Source: Burkholderiaceae bacterium
Lineage (GTDB): Bacteria > Pseudomonadota > Gammaproteobacteria > Burkholderiales > Burkholderiaceae_E
DNA: 53,428 bases
Direction: 5' to 3'
Assembly: GCA_024637395.1 (NCBI GenBank)
Contig: JAGXFG010000129.1
Location: forward strand, 1 to 53,428
Shown here one piece after another: positions 14,971-27,595 of the stretch. The position numbers and the translations under genes are program-made. Within the stretch, counting starts at the first letter, position 1, and each line of letters begins with the position of its first letter. Below the pieces are notes generated by a model. The model saw only the letters and a program-made list of their open reading frames with translations, ran no database searches and was not told where the DNA came from.

Positions 14971-16470
14971 TCAGCCGCCGGGGCGCCGGCGCAACCAGAC
15001 CCGCACCAGGGGAGGCACCACGATCATCGCCACTGCCGCGGTCCACAAGCCCTTGGTGATCGCGCTCTCCCACAGGATGCCGAGTTCGCCGTTGGTGATC
15101 GACAGCGCCCGGCGCAGGTTCTGCTCCATCAGGTCGCCGAGCACGAAACCGAGGATCAGCGGAGCCATCGGAACCCCCTGCTTGCGTAGCAGGTAGCCGG
15201 CGATACCCAGACCGGCCATCATCATCAGGTCGAACGTGGTCGCGTGCACCGCGTAGACGCCGACCGCACTGACGGCGAGGATCCCGGGGACCAGCGCCCA
15301 GTTGGGCACCGACAGGATTCTGGTGAAAACGCCGACCATCGGGATGTTGATGAACAGCAGAATCACGTTGCCCACGAACAGCGAGGCCATCAAGCCCCAC
15401 ACCAGTGCCGGCTGCTGGGTGAAGAGCGCCGGGCCAGGGGTGATGTTGTAAAGCGTCAGGGCTCCCACCATCACCGCGGTAGTACCGGACCCGGGTACGC
15501 CCAGGGTCAGCATCGGGACGAACGAACCGACCGCCGAGGCATTGTTGGCCGCCTCCGGGGCGGCCACGCCGCGGATATCACCCTTGCCGAAGGTGCCGTC
15601 GCGGTCGGAGATCCGTTTTTCGGTGGCATAGGCGATGGCGCTGGCAATCGTCGCGCCGGCGCCCGGCAACACCCCGATGACGAACCCGAGAACGCTCGAA
15701 CGCAGTGTCCCCCAGAAAGTCAGCGCCATTTCCTTGAGATTGAAAAGCGAGCGCCCGGTGGCGCTGATGATGCCGGCATTGCTGTGATGGCCCTCGAGCA
15801 TCAGCAGGATCTCGCTTACCGAGAACAGGCCGATCACCACCACGACGAACTGGATGCCATCGGAGAGGTGCACCGAATCTCCGGTGAAGCGGTAGACGCC
15901 GGAGTTCGAATCCATGCCGATCGTGGAGAGCGACAACCCGATCACCGCGGCCAGGGCGGCTTTCATAGGATGATCGCCCATCAGGCCGGTGATGCAGGCA
16001 AAGGCAAAACACATCAGCGCAAAGTACTCGGCGGGGCCGAAAGCCAGCGCCCAGCGCGCCAGCAGCGGCGCAAACAGCACGAAGCCCAGCGTTGCCACGA
16101 TCGAGCCCACGAATGAACTCCACGCCGAGATCGAGAGCGCAACGCCGCCCATCCCGTTGCGGGCCATCGGATGGCCATCGATGGCCGTCATGATGGCGCC
16201 GGCATCGCCCGGAACATTGAGCAGGATCGACGAAATCCGGCCGCCATATTCACAGCCGATGTAGACCGTCGCCAGCAGGATCAGTGCAGTCTCGGGAGGC
16301 AGCTTGAGCGCGAAGGCGAGCGGCATCAGGATCGCCACGCCATTGATCGGCCCCAACCCCGGGAGCATCCCGACAATGGTGCCGATGAGCGCGCCGAAGG
16401 CGCCGACCAGGAGATTGGTTGGCTCCAGCGCGACCGCAAAGCCGCTCAGCACGTGCTCGATGGCATCCAT
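14971..16470 (-). CDS. tctA: Tripartite tricarboxylate transporter large membrane subunit TctA
   Basis: This 499-residue polytopic membrane protein forms the transport channel of a TctABC secondary carrier for citrate-like or other organic acids. It has about ten to twelve hydrophobic segments. Family motifs include [19 protein letters not shown] near residue 31, a repeated inverted version in [16 protein letters not shown] near 263, and [15 protein letters not shown] near 328. The start ATG shares one base with the tctB stop, so the two are translationally coupled. The order tctC-tctB-tctA on the minus strand is the usual one. Confidence 0.93.
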   Translation of the reverse strand: MDAIEHVLSGFAVALEPTNLLVGAFGALIGTIVGMLPGLGPINGVAILMPLAFALKLPPETALILLATVYIGCEYGGRISSILLNVPGDAGAIMTAIDGHPMARNGMGGVALSISAWSSFVGSIVATLGFVLFAPLLARWALAFGPAEYFALMCFAFACITGLMGDHPMKAALAAVIGLSLSTIGMDSNSGVYRFTGDSVHLSDGIQFVVVVIGLFSVSEILLMLEGHHSNAGIISATGRSLFNLKEMALTFWGTLRSSVLGFVIGVLPGAGATIASAIAYATEKRISDRDGTFGKGDIRGVAAPEAANNASAVGSFVPMLTLGVPGSGTTAVMVGALTLYNITPGPALFTQQPALVWGLMASLFVGNVILLFINIPMVGVFTRILSVPNWALVPGILAVSAVGVYAVHATTFDLMMMAGLGIAGYLLRKQGVPMAPLILGFVLGDLMEQNLRRALSITNGELGILWESAITKGLWTAAVAMIVVPPLVRVWLRRRPGG

Positions 16471-16916
16471 CAGTGACCGCCCAACAGGAAGGACAACACG
16501 CCGGTGGGCAGCACCACGTCGAGCAGTCGGTCAAAGAGCAGGAACAAGCCCGCGCCGAGCCCGACTCCAAGCATCATGCAGTTCTTCAGGGTCCCGCCGA
16601 AGGCCATCCCGACCGGTACCGCCATCAGCGCGGTGGCCAGCGAAAACCCGAGAGTGCGGAACAGCGCCGCATAGGCAAAGATCGCCACCGAACTCAGGCC
16701 GATGACCTTCAGCTGTGCCGCGCCAAAGCCAGCTTCGTTCGGGCTCGGTCGGATCGTCAGCCAGATTCCGCCGATCGCCATCAGCGCCGCCAGCAGCATC
16801 GGGAACGCGCGCGGGCCAACCGGCTCGTAGGAGATGGGAGCGACGTAGTCCCGCGCTGCCCAGGCCATGCCGGCAGCAACGACGACACATACCGCCCCGA
16901 ATACGCGATCACTCAT
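16470..16916 (-). CDS. tctB: Tripartite tricarboxylate transporter small membrane subunit TctB
   Basis: This 148-residue membrane protein has four predicted helices and is the small partner of TctA. It matches the family in length, position and pattern: N-terminal RVFGAVCVVVAAGMAWAARDY, YEPVGPRAFPMLLAALMAIGG, and a terminal pair of hydrophobic segments. It lies 103 bases downstream of tctC, with a strong hairpin in the gap that may lower its expression relative to tctC. It overlaps tctA by one base. Confidence 0.88.
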   Translation of the reverse strand: MSDRVFGAVCVVVAAGMAWAARDYVAPISYEPVGPRAFPMLLAALMAIGGIWLTIRPSPNEAGFGAAQLKVIGLSSVAIFAYAALFRTLGFSLATALMAVPVGMAFGGTLKNCMMLGVGLGAGLFLLFDRLLDVVLPTGVLSFLLGGH

Positions 16917-16945
16917 GGCGGCTCACGATGATAGGGAGAATTGGT

Positions 16946-16967
16946 CCGGCCGGAATGATCCGGCCGG
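16946..16967. repeat. CCGGCCGG hairpin between tctC and tctB
   Basis: Two copies of CCGGCCGG flank a 6-base loop, so the transcript can form an 8-bp all-GC stem. It is extended outward by GTCC/GGAC with one bulged base. Between tctC and tctB it could attenuate read-through or protect the tctC mRNA end. The same arm sequence and similar loop length occur at 8380-8402. Confidence 0.6.
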
Positions 16968-17019
16968 CGGACTGCGGGCGGCTGCACGCAGCGCCCGCGA
17001 CCATCATGTCCGAAATGCC

Positions 17020-18000
17020 TTACTTGGCGACGTTGAGACCAAACTCCTGGACCAGCGTGCGATAGTTCTGCACGCTGCGCTTGACGTAGGCGTCGAGCTC
17101 GGCGCCAGCCATCGAGAACGGGAACAGCCCGCGTTCGGTGCGCAGCTTGTCGAACTCCGGGGTCGCCATCATCTTCTTGAAAGTATCAGCCCAGACATTG
17201 AAGTCGGCATCGCTGACCTTCGGGCCCATGTAGAAGCCGCGGATGATTGCCCACTCGATATCGAAGCCCTGCTCCTTGGCGGTCGGGACAAGAGCGAGCT
17301 TGCCCGGCAGGCGCTTGTCCGCCAGCACCGCCAGCACCCGGATCTTGGCGCCACCGTCCATCTGGGTCACCGCTTCAGAGGCGTCGCCCGAGTAGACCTG
17401 GACGTGCCCGCCCTGGAGAGCCGTACTGGCCTCGCCGCCGCCCTCGAAGGCCACGAACCGCATCTTCCTGGGGTCCAGTCCGCCAGCCCTGGCGATCAGC
17501 GCGGCCTTCATCCAGTCCTGGCTGCCAACGGTGCCCCCGGCGCCGAACACGAGCTTGCTCGGATCCTTCTTCACCGCATCCATCAGGTCCTTGAGCGTCT
17601 TGTAGGGCGAATCTTCGGCGACCACGACCGCGCCGAAGTCGGCGCCCATGGCCGAGAGCCAGCGGACATCGTTCTCGTTGTAACGACCGAACTTGCCCTG
17701 GGCGAGGTTCAGGAGCGAACCACTGGAGTAGGCAATGATGGTGTTGCCCTCGGCCGGGCGCTGGGCAATGACGGTGTTGTACGCCACCGCGCCGATGCCG
17801 CCGGGCATGTAGGTGATGCGCATCGGGTCAGCGCTGTACTTGCCTTCCAACAGTGCCGCCTGGGCCAGCTTGCAGCTCAGGTCGAAACCGCCGCCGGGCT
17901 TGGCGCCGGCGATGCACTCGGACTTGTCCAGCGGCCCCGCAGAAGCGGCAACAACAACGCCGGCAAGTGCCAGCCCAATCAGGGAAGAGCTCAGCTTCAT
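17020..18000 (-). CDS. tctC: TctC/Bug-type periplasmic solute-binding protein
   Basis: This 326-residue exported substrate-binding protein feeds the TctAB carrier. The signal peptide covers residues 1-22 (MKLSSSLIGLALAGVVVAASAG) before PLDKSECIAGAKPGGGFDLSCKLAQAALL, the usual TctC ligand-binding opening. Other family segments are MPGGIGAVAYN, GAGGTVGSQDWM and RKMRFVAFEGGGEASTALQGGHV, ending near LVQEFGLNVAK. The start is placed at 18000, where GGAGATGAC immediately precedes the ATG; an upstream frame adds only five residues. It is the first gene of the operon. The ligand is a carboxylate but cannot be named. Confidence 0.92.
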   Translation of the reverse strand: MKLSSSLIGLALAGVVVAASAGPLDKSECIAGAKPGGGFDLSCKLAQAALLEGKYSADPMRITYMPGGIGAVAYNTVIAQRPAEGNTIIAYSSGSLLNLAQGKFGRYNENDVRWLSAMGADFGAVVVAEDSPYKTLKDLMDAVKKDPSKLVFGAGGTVGSQDWMKAALIARAGGLDPRKMRFVAFEGGGEASTALQGGHVQVYSGDASEAVTQMDGGAKIRVLAVLADKRLPGKLALVPTAKEQGFDIEWAIIRGFYMGPKVSDADFNVWADTFKKMMATPEFDKLRTERGLFPFSMAGAELDAYVKRSVQNYRTLVQEFGLNVAK

Positions 18001-18124
18001 GTCATCTCCATACACACGGTTATAGTCTCCGCCGCCCGGTTTGCCGAACGGCGCGTCGTCAGATTCTAGCCGGGGAGCTGGCGCAACTGGGAATTCATCG
18101 CATTATCCCAGTCCCGCGCGCCAC

Positions 18125-18652
18125 TCAGAACCGTGCCAGCCTCCTGCCGAAGGCCTCCACCCGTCCCCAATTGGTGAATTCCGCCACCGTATCGAGCGCC
18201 GTCGGTCCCTTGGTGATCCACATGATGAAGCGGATCATCTGGCGATCGACGAAACCGTAGAGGGAGTAGTCGATCCGGCCGGCAAATACCTCGACCTCGC
18301 GTGGCCGCCAGGTGATCTGCTTCAGGAGCTTGACCACGTAGGGGTTGGTTTCAGGACTGTTCTTCTCGGGTTTGCGGGCGACGACGTTGACCGAGAAGAA
18401 GGCATGTGGCCCGGCATTGAGCAACTTGGCGTTGTCGCGAATGAAACGCAACACTTCCGGGGCATGCTTGCCGTAGCGGATCCGCGCGCCGACCACGATC
18501 CGATCGTAGTCGGCCAGGGCGAGCGCCGGGCGCTCGTCGATCGCGACCAATTCCACGTCGTGGTCGGACTGCTTTATCACTTCCAGCAGGCGTTCGCAGA
18601 TGCGGCGCGTCTGCCCGTCGGTACTCGAATAGATGATCAGGACTTTGGCCAT
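18125..18652 (-). CDS. hemG: Menaquinone-dependent protoporphyrinogen IX dehydrogenase, flavodoxin fold
   Basis: This 175-residue FMN protein oxidises protoporphyrinogen IX to protoporphyrin IX in haem synthesis and passes electrons to the quinone pool. The flavodoxin FMN loop is seen as IYSSTDGQTRRICERL at residue 7, with VGARIRYGKHAPEVLRFI at about 54. The HemG-specific insert reads FAGRIDYSLYGFVDRQMIRFIMWITKGPT at about 125-153. Length matches HemG (about 180). It lies upstream of tctC on the same strand but has its own 124-base gap. The window also encodes HemF (51212-52147), which makes its substrate. Confidence 0.88.
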   Translation of the reverse strand: MAKVLIIYSSTDGQTRRICERLLEVIKQSDHDVELVAIDERPALALADYDRIVVGARIRYGKHAPEVLRFIRDNAKLLNAGPHAFFSVNVVARKPEKNSPETNPYVVKLLKQITWRPREVEVFAGRIDYSLYGFVDRQMIRFIMWITKGPTALDTVAEFTNWGRVEAFGRRLARF

Positions 18653-18706
18653 GGCTTCGTCGGGGATTCTAACTCCCCGGCGAAGATCGCAGCTAGCGCG
18701 ATTGCC

Positions 18707-19099
18707 TCAGCCCTCGATCGGTGCGCGCATATCGAGGCTCACTTCGCCAGGGCCGTGGGCGAAGAACATCAGGAAACCACCCGCCAGCGCCAGATCCTTC
18801 ATGAAGAGCATCGTCTCGAACTGCTGCGCGAAGTCGAGGTGGAAGATGAACGCCGTTAGCATCAGGAAGATGAAGAAGGCCAGCGAGAACAGGCGCGTCT
18901 GCCAGCCGAGAATGATTGCCGCCGCGCCGCCGATCTCCAGCGCCACCACCAGCGGCAGCAACATAACCGGCACTCCGTGAGCCAGCATGTAGGCCTGAGT
19001 CGAGTCGATGCCAGCCAACTTCTGCAGTCCGGAATAAAGGAACAGCGACCCCAGAAGGATACGGCCGAGCAAGTTGGCGTACTTTCGCAGGTCAATCAT
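18707..19099 (-). CDS. DoxX-family membrane protein
   Basis: This 130-residue inner-membrane protein has four helices. DoxX features are GRILLGSLFLYSGLQKLAG at residue 12, ALEIGGAAAIILGWQTRLFSL at about 52, and a C-terminal hydrophobic hairpin. The start at 19099 follows GGAGATCCC. The long upstream frame is rejected because it contains no domain. DoxX proteins are linked to quinone or thiosulfate redox or oxidative stress, but most single-gene copies are uncharacterised. Confidence 0.85.
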   Translation of the reverse strand: MIDLRKYANLLGRILLGSLFLYSGLQKLAGIDSTQAYMLAHGVPVMLLPLVVALEIGGAAAIILGWQTRLFSLAFFIFLMLTAFIFHLDFAQQFETMLFMKDLALAGGFLMFFAHGPGEVSLDMRAPIEG

Positions 19100-19317
19100 G
19101 GGATCTCCACATGAAGGTTGAAAGGGACAAACGCTCAAGTGAGACTTCCTCGACACTGGTCCCGACTTGCCGGAACAGTGGAATACCGCCAGGACAACAC
19201 TAGCGCGCAATCTCCAATCGATGAGGCAAGCCCATACTGCCGATGTTGTGATGCCGCCGAAGACCTGAACTTGAACCGACGGCGGTGTCGGTCGCTGGGG
19301 TGCTCGACCGCGTGCCC

Positions 19318-20835
19318 CTAAGCGCCAAGATAGCGATTCTGGAGATGCGTGCGCAGGTGGGCGGTATCGAGCGCGGCACCGCTGGCCCGAACCACCAGTT
19401 CGCCAGTTTCCCAGCGACTGGCCTGCGACCAGATCTGCTCCTTGAGCCAGCCGAACACCGGCGCCAGGTCGCCAGCGGCGACGCGCGCGTCGCAATCGGG
19501 CGTAGCCCGACGGATCGCGGCGAACCACTGCGCGGCATACATCGCGCCCAAGGTGTAGCTCGGGAAATAGCCGAACGCCCCCTCGGTCCAGTGCACGTCC
19601 TGCAGGCAACCATCGGCGTAGTCGCCGCGGGTGTCGACGCCGAGCAGTTCGCCCATGCGCGCGTCCCACAGCGCCGGGATGTCGTCGGGCTCGATCTCGT
19701 TTTCGATCAAGGCGCGTTCGATCTCGTAGCGCAGCATCACGTGCGCCGGGTAGGTGACCTCGTCGGCATCGACCCTGATCTTGGCCGGGCGTACCCGGGT
19801 CAGGAAACGGTGCAGGTTCTCGGGCTCGAACGCCTCCTGGGCGCCGAACTGCGCCGCCAGCAGCGGCGCGAGCAAGCCGACGAAGCCGGGGCTGCGTCCC
19901 AGCTGCATCTCGAAGCTCAGGCTCTGGCTCTCGTGGATGCCATAGGAGCGCGCGAAACCGACCGGCTGCCCCAGCCACTCGCGCGGCAGGTTCTGCTCGT
20001 AGCGCGCGTGGCCGGTTTCGTGGATCGTCCCCATCAGGCTTTGCGAGAAATCGCTCTTGCCGTAGCGAGTCGTGAGCCGCACGTCCTCCGGAACTCCACC
20101 GCTGAAGGGATGCATGCTCTCGTCGAGCCGGCCGGAATTGAAATCGAACTGGAGCAGTTTCATCACCGCCAGTCCGAGCTCGCGTTGCGCCGCGGCCGGG
20201 AACGGTCCCTCGGGCAAGACCACCTTGTCCCTGGCCTGGCTCGCCACGGCCTTGGCAACCAGCGCCGGCAGCCAGGAACGCAGATCGGCGAACAGGCGGT
20301 CGACTTCGGCAGTGCGCATGCCGGGTTCAAAGCGATCGAGCAGCGCGTCGTAACGCGACAAGCCGCCGTCGGCAGCCAGCAGGCGTGCCTCTTCCCGGGC
20401 GATGCGAACTACCGGGCGAAAGTTTTCCAGGAATCCCTGCCAATCGTTGGCTTTGCGCTGCTCTCGCCAGGCGTGCTCGCAGCGCGCTCCGGCCAGGGTC
20501 TTTTCCTCGACCAGCGACTCCGGCAAGGCATTGGCCTCGCGCCAGCCCCGCTCCATCTCGCGCAAATTGGCCCGCTCCAAGGGCTCCAGTGATTCGCCCT
20601 GGGCGTTGCGCAGCAACTCGACCCAGCTCGGATCGGTCTGGGTGCGATGGATCAGGGTATCGAGCTCGGCCTGCGCCTCGGCTCGCGCGGTCGCGCCGCC
20701 AGGGGGCATCACCGCCAATCGGTCCCAGCCGAGCATCGCCGCGGCGTGACCATAGCGATGCAGGCGCTGGTGGCGGTGGACCAGCTCGGCGTAAGCCGGC
20801 TTGGTTTGAGCTTGCTTGGCGCTGCTGGTGGTCAT
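19318..20835 (-). CDS. M32 carboxypeptidase (Taq-type)
   Basis: This 505-residue cytosolic zinc metallocarboxypeptidase releases C-terminal residues from peptides. All M32 signatures are visible in order: HPFSGG, DVRLTTRY, the zinc site HETGHARYEQ with its two His ligands, HESQSLSFE with the Glu ligand, and GCLQDVHWTEG. Length is typical for the family. The ATG at 20835 gives the normal N-terminus; the open frame continues upstream into the E3 gene without a ribosome site. It lies 70 bases downstream of the dehydrogenase E3 gene and could be co-transcribed, though a metabolic link is not obvious. Confidence 0.92.
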   Translation of the reverse strand: MTTSSAKQAQTKPAYAELVHRHQRLHRYGHAAAMLGWDRLAVMPPGGATARAEAQAELDTLIHRTQTDPSWVELLRNAQGESLEPLERANLREMERGWREANALPESLVEEKTLAGARCEHAWREQRKANDWQGFLENFRPVVRIAREEARLLAADGGLSRYDALLDRFEPGMRTAEVDRLFADLRSWLPALVAKAVASQARDKVVLPEGPFPAAAQRELGLAVMKLLQFDFNSGRLDESMHPFSGGVPEDVRLTTRYGKSDFSQSLMGTIHETGHARYEQNLPREWLGQPVGFARSYGIHESQSLSFEMQLGRSPGFVGLLAPLLAAQFGAQEAFEPENLHRFLTRVRPAKIRVDADEVTYPAHVMLRYEIERALIENEIEPDDIPALWDARMGELLGVDTRGDYADGCLQDVHWTEGAFGYFPSYTLGAMYAAQWFAAIRRATPDCDARVAAGDLAPVFGWLKEQIWSQASRWETGELVVRASGAALDTAHLRTHLQNRYLGA

Positions 20836-20905
20836 CGGTTCGTTTCCGGAAGCTGTGGTTGGCCCGGCGCCGCGGCCGGCACCGAGGTGGGAAAGTTCTG
20901 CTGAT

Positions 20906-22303
<1,398 letters not shown>

Positions 22304-22360
22304 GATGACTCCGATACTGCGCCGAGCGCGTCGAACCTGAGGAACTCGCGCTCTGGCTTA

Positions 22361-23683
22361 CTAGGAAATGAACAGCGTGGCCGGACTCTCGAGATAGCCG
22401 CGCAGCGCCTGGACGAATTCGGCGCCGTCGGCACCGTCGACCACCCGATGATCGAACGATGAAGAGAGGTTCATCAGCAGCCTCGGCACGATCGCGCCGG
22501 CACGGAACATCGGCCGCTCGATGATCCGATTGACCCCGACGATTGCCACTTCCGGATGGTTGATGACCGGCGTCGAGACGATCCCGCCCAAAGGTCCGAG
22601 GCTCGAGATCGTGATCGTCGAACCCGAGAGCTCTTCGCGCCCCGCCTTGCCCGCGCGCGCTGCTTGGGCCAGCCGTGCCACTTCTTCGGCGCAGGCCCAG
22701 GGATCGAGCGTTTCGGCGTGGCGCACCACCGGTACTATCAGGCCCGACGGCGTCTGGGTGGCGATGCCGATGTGCACGCCATGGTGGCGCGTGATCACGC
22801 CGGCCTCATCGTCGAAATGGGCGTTGACCTGGGGAAAGTCGCGCGCCGCCAGAACGATCGCACGCATCAGGAAGGGCAACACCGTAAGCTTGGCGCGCTC
22901 CCCGCCGTGAGTGGCGTTGAGCCGGGAGCGCAGTTCCTCGAGCTCGGTAACGTCGAGCTCTTCGACATAGCTGAAATGCGGGATGCGACGCTTGGACTCC
23001 TGCATTTTCTGGGCGATCTTGCGCCGCAGGCCGATCACCGCGATTTCCTCGACCCCGTGGCGCTGGGCGTAGCGCAGGTCGGCAGCTCCGGGACCGCGGC
23101 TGCGCCGCTCGGAGTAGCTGTCGAGATCCTCGTGCAGTACCCGGCCGGCCGGTCCGGTGCCAGCGACGAAGCGCAACTCCAGCCCCATCTCCAGCGCCCG
23201 GCGCCGCACCGCTGGCGAGGCCAGCGGCCGATCGTCGGCGCGCAACTGCGCCACCACCAGCTCCGGCGTGCCGCGTGGCGCCAGTGCGGCCCTGGCGGCG
23301 GCCGGCGCGGCCGACGGCGGCCTTGGAGCCTCCGGTTCCGGCGCTGCCGGCGCGGCGTGCTTTGCCGGTGCTGCACTCTTTGCCGGCGCTGCACTCTTTG
23401 CCGGTGCCACGGGCTCGGCAGCGGCATCGGCGGTTCCGGCGCCCGCCACCTCGATGCGCACCAGCGCGCTGCCCACCGCCATGACGTCACCAGCCTTGCC
23501 GCCAAGTTCCAGCACCGTGCCATCAACCGGCGACGGAATCTCGACCGTCGCCTTGTCGGTCATCACGTCGGCGAGCACCTGATCCTCGCGCACCGCATCA
23601 CCGGGCGCGACGTGCCAGGCGACCACTTCAACCTCGGCGATGCCCTCGCCGATGTCGGGCATCTTGATAACGTGAATACCCAT
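22361..23683 (-). CDS. bkdB: Branched-chain-type 2-oxoacid dehydrogenase E2, lipoamide acyltransferase
   Basis: This 440-residue core subunit carries the acyl group on lipoate and transfers it to CoA. The lipoyl domain spans 1-78 with the lipoylated Lys44 in VMTDKATVEIP. An Ala/Pro/Lys linker (about 88-135) has a tandem APAKSA repeat. A peripheral-subunit-binding domain sits at about 158-195 (ASPAVRRRALEMG, GTGPAGRVLHED). The catalytic domain (from about 205) ends with the DHRVVDG motif, whose His is residue 412. MPDIGEGIAEVEVVAWHV is typical of BKD rather than PDH E2. It is one base from the E1 beta gene. Confidence 0.93.
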   Translation of the reverse strand: MGIHVIKMPDIGEGIAEVEVVAWHVAPGDAVREDQVLADVMTDKATVEIPSPVDGTVLELGGKAGDVMAVGSALVRIEVAGAGTADAAAEPVAPAKSAAPAKSAAPAKHAAPAAPEPEAPRPPSAAPAAARAALAPRGTPELVVAQLRADDRPLASPAVRRRALEMGLELRFVAGTGPAGRVLHEDLDSYSERRSRGPGAADLRYAQRHGVEEIAVIGLRRKIAQKMQESKRRIPHFSYVEELDVTELEELRSRLNATHGGERAKLTVLPFLMRAIVLAARDFPQVNAHFDDEAGVITRHHGVHIGIATQTPSGLIVPVVRHAETLDPWACAEEVARLAQAARAGKAGREELSGSTITISSLGPLGGIVSTPVINHPEVAIVGVNRIIERPMFRAGAIVPRLLMNLSSSFDHRVVDGADGAEFVQALRGYLESPATLFIS

Positions 23684-23684
23684 C

Positions 23685-24698
<1,014 letters not shown>

Positions 24699-24700
24699 CG

Positions 24701-25969
<1,269 letters not shown>

Positions 25970-26136
25970 TCATCACCTCCCGCGCGATCGTGTCGCACGT
26001 ATGAACATCGTTCATCGGCACGCCCAAACCGGTAGGCCGGACGGCAGGGTTGCGCAGATCCATCGGTAAGATTGATCGCGCTGCTGCCTCCGCGCACAGG
26101 CGCCTGCAGCCGGGATGACAGCAATCCCGTCCTTAA

Positions 26137-26160
26137 TTATAGCCGTCGTTATAGCCGTCG
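26137..26160 (-). promoter_or_regulatory. Tandem 12-bp repeat carrying -10 hexamers, bkd operon promoter candidate
   Basis: TTATAGCCGTCG occurs twice in direct tandem (26137-26148 and 26149-26160). Read on the minus strand, it presents TATAAC and then a perfect TATAAT. TTGCCG lies further upstream, but spacing to either -10 is not ideal. A start here would give the E1 alpha mRNA a leader of roughly 160 bases. The rest of the 241-bp gap (25970-26210) shows no gene. Confidence 0.4.
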
Positions 26161-26210
26161 CCCGGTGCTCGACCGGCAACTGCCCGGCGCAACCGGGTTC
26201 GGCTAGCGCC

Positions 26211-26396
26211 TCAAGACTTGCCGCGGGTCGACATACCCAGCAGCCGGTAGGCGGGGCAGAAGCTGATGGCTGCCGTAGCCAGTGCAACCACCCCGATCAG
26301 CCCCCACCAGCTCCCATAGGCAATGCCGACGCCGATAATCACCAGACCAAGCACTGCACGCACAATCCTGTCGGTCGAACCTACATTGGCTTCCAT
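26211..26396 (-). CDS. Small DUF2892-family membrane protein
   Basis: This 61-residue protein has two predicted membrane helices (about 13-29 and 32-50). It carries the DUF2892 pattern NVGSTDRIVRAVLG at the start and CPAYRLLG after the second helix, as in the C-terminal part of YgaP. The start ATG at 26396 has a near-perfect AAGGAGG site six bases upstream. Longer in-frame openings run into the modC region without domains. Function of stand-alone copies is unknown; YgaP relatives are linked to sulfur or stress metabolism. It lies 104 bases downstream of modC. Confidence 0.85.
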   Translation of the reverse strand: MEANVGSTDRIVRAVLGLVIIGVGIAYGSWWGLIGVVALATAAISFCPAYRLLGMSTRGKS

Positions 26397-26500
26397 GATC
26401 GTCCTCCTTCGCGCCATCAATATGCGATTCTGAACCTGGAACCATCGTGAGGTCGACACTATTCGGCCCCGGCCCACCCGACCCGCTGCGCACCCGCCCC

Positions 26501-27595
26501 TCAGCTGCCGCCGATGACGTGGATCCCGTCGGGCAGCAGCGAGACCGTCAGTTCGCCGCCGATCTCCAGGCCGAGGCGTGCGGCCACCAGCGCCGAGACG
26601 CTCAGCGACAAGGGCATGGCGGGCGCATGCAGGGGCGCAAGTGTCAGCGAAACGTTTTCGCCCAGCACCATCATGCGCAACAGGCGACATGCGACCGGGT
26701 TGCCGCGCCCACTGGTCGAGAGCTTGTCGCGCCGGTGGATGATGATCTGACTGGGCGGAATCACCCAGGTGCAGGTCGTACCGAGCGCCAGTTGCGGCTG
26801 CAACGGCAACTCGAGAGCTAATCCCTGCCAGTCGAGCACGCTGCGCTTGGCGGCCGGATCGTGGGCCGCGATCGTCCCTTCGAAGATGTTCTTGAGGGCG
26901 ACCAGCCGCGCCACCTCGCGCGACACCGGCCGGGTCATCACCTCGTGCGGCGTGCCCGACTGGAGAGTGACGCCCTGGTGCAGGACGGTCATGCGATCGG
27001 CCAGCATCGCCGCTTCGTGCAGCGAGTGGGTGACCAGTACCACCGGGATCGTCAACTTGCCGCGCAGGTTCGCCAGCTCCTCGTAAAGCCGCTCTCTCGT
27101 GACCTGGTCGACTGCCGAGAATGGTTCATCGATCAGCAGCACGCGCGGGTCCCGGGCCAGCGCCCGCGCCAGGGCGACGCGCTGCTGCTGGCCGCCCGAG
27201 AGCCGGCCCGGGCGACGCGCCGCAAAGCCTGCGAGATTGACCGCCGTGAGCAACTCGGCGGCGCGCCGTTCACGCCGCGGCCGCGGGCCCGGCGGGATCG
27301 CCTCGAGCACATTCTCGAAAGCCGAAAGATGCGGGAACAGCGCATAGCTCTGGAATACGAAACCGCTCCGGCGCCGGCGCGTCGGCAGGTTGATCCCGGC
27401 GTCGCTGTCGAGCCAGGTCTCGCCCGCGACCATGACCCGGCCGCTCGCGCCGCGATTGATGCCGGCGATGGTCTTCAGGACGGTCGACTTGCCGCTCCCG
27501 GACGGACCGACCAGGGCCAGCGTCTCGCCCGGTTGGCACTCGAGTTGCACGTCGAGTTGAATCGGCGTCGACTGCCTGATGCGGACTTCAAGCAC
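26501..27595 (-). CDS. modC: Molybdate ABC transporter ATP-binding protein ModC
   Basis: This 364-residue ATPase powers molybdate import. It has Walker [10 protein letters not shown] at residues 30-38, Q-loop [16 protein letters not shown], signature [15 protein letters not shown], Walker B VLLIDEP and switch His in VTHSLHEA. The C-terminal third includes a molybdate/tungstate-binding Mop-like (TOBE) segment ending [30 protein letters not shown]. It overlaps modB by eight bases, indicating coupled translation. No ModE gene is adjacent, so regulation is not evident. Confidence 0.92.
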   Translation of the reverse strand: MLEVRIRQSTPIQLDVQLECQPGETLALVGPSGSGKSTVLKTIAGINRGASGRVMVAGETWLDSDAGINLPTRRRRSGFVFQSYALFPHLSAFENVLEAIPPGPRPRRERRAAELLTAVNLAGFAARRPGRLSGGQQQRVALARALARDPRVLLIDEPFSAVDQVTRERLYEELANLRGKLTIPVVLVTHSLHEAAMLADRMTVLHQGVTLQSGTPHEVMTRPVSREVARLVALKNIFEGTIAAHDPAAKRSVLDWQGLALELPLQPQLALGTTCTWVIPPSQIIIHRRDKLSTSGRGNPVACRLLRMMVLGENVSLTLAPLHAPAMPLSLSVSALVAARLGLEIGGELTVSLLPDGIHVIGGS

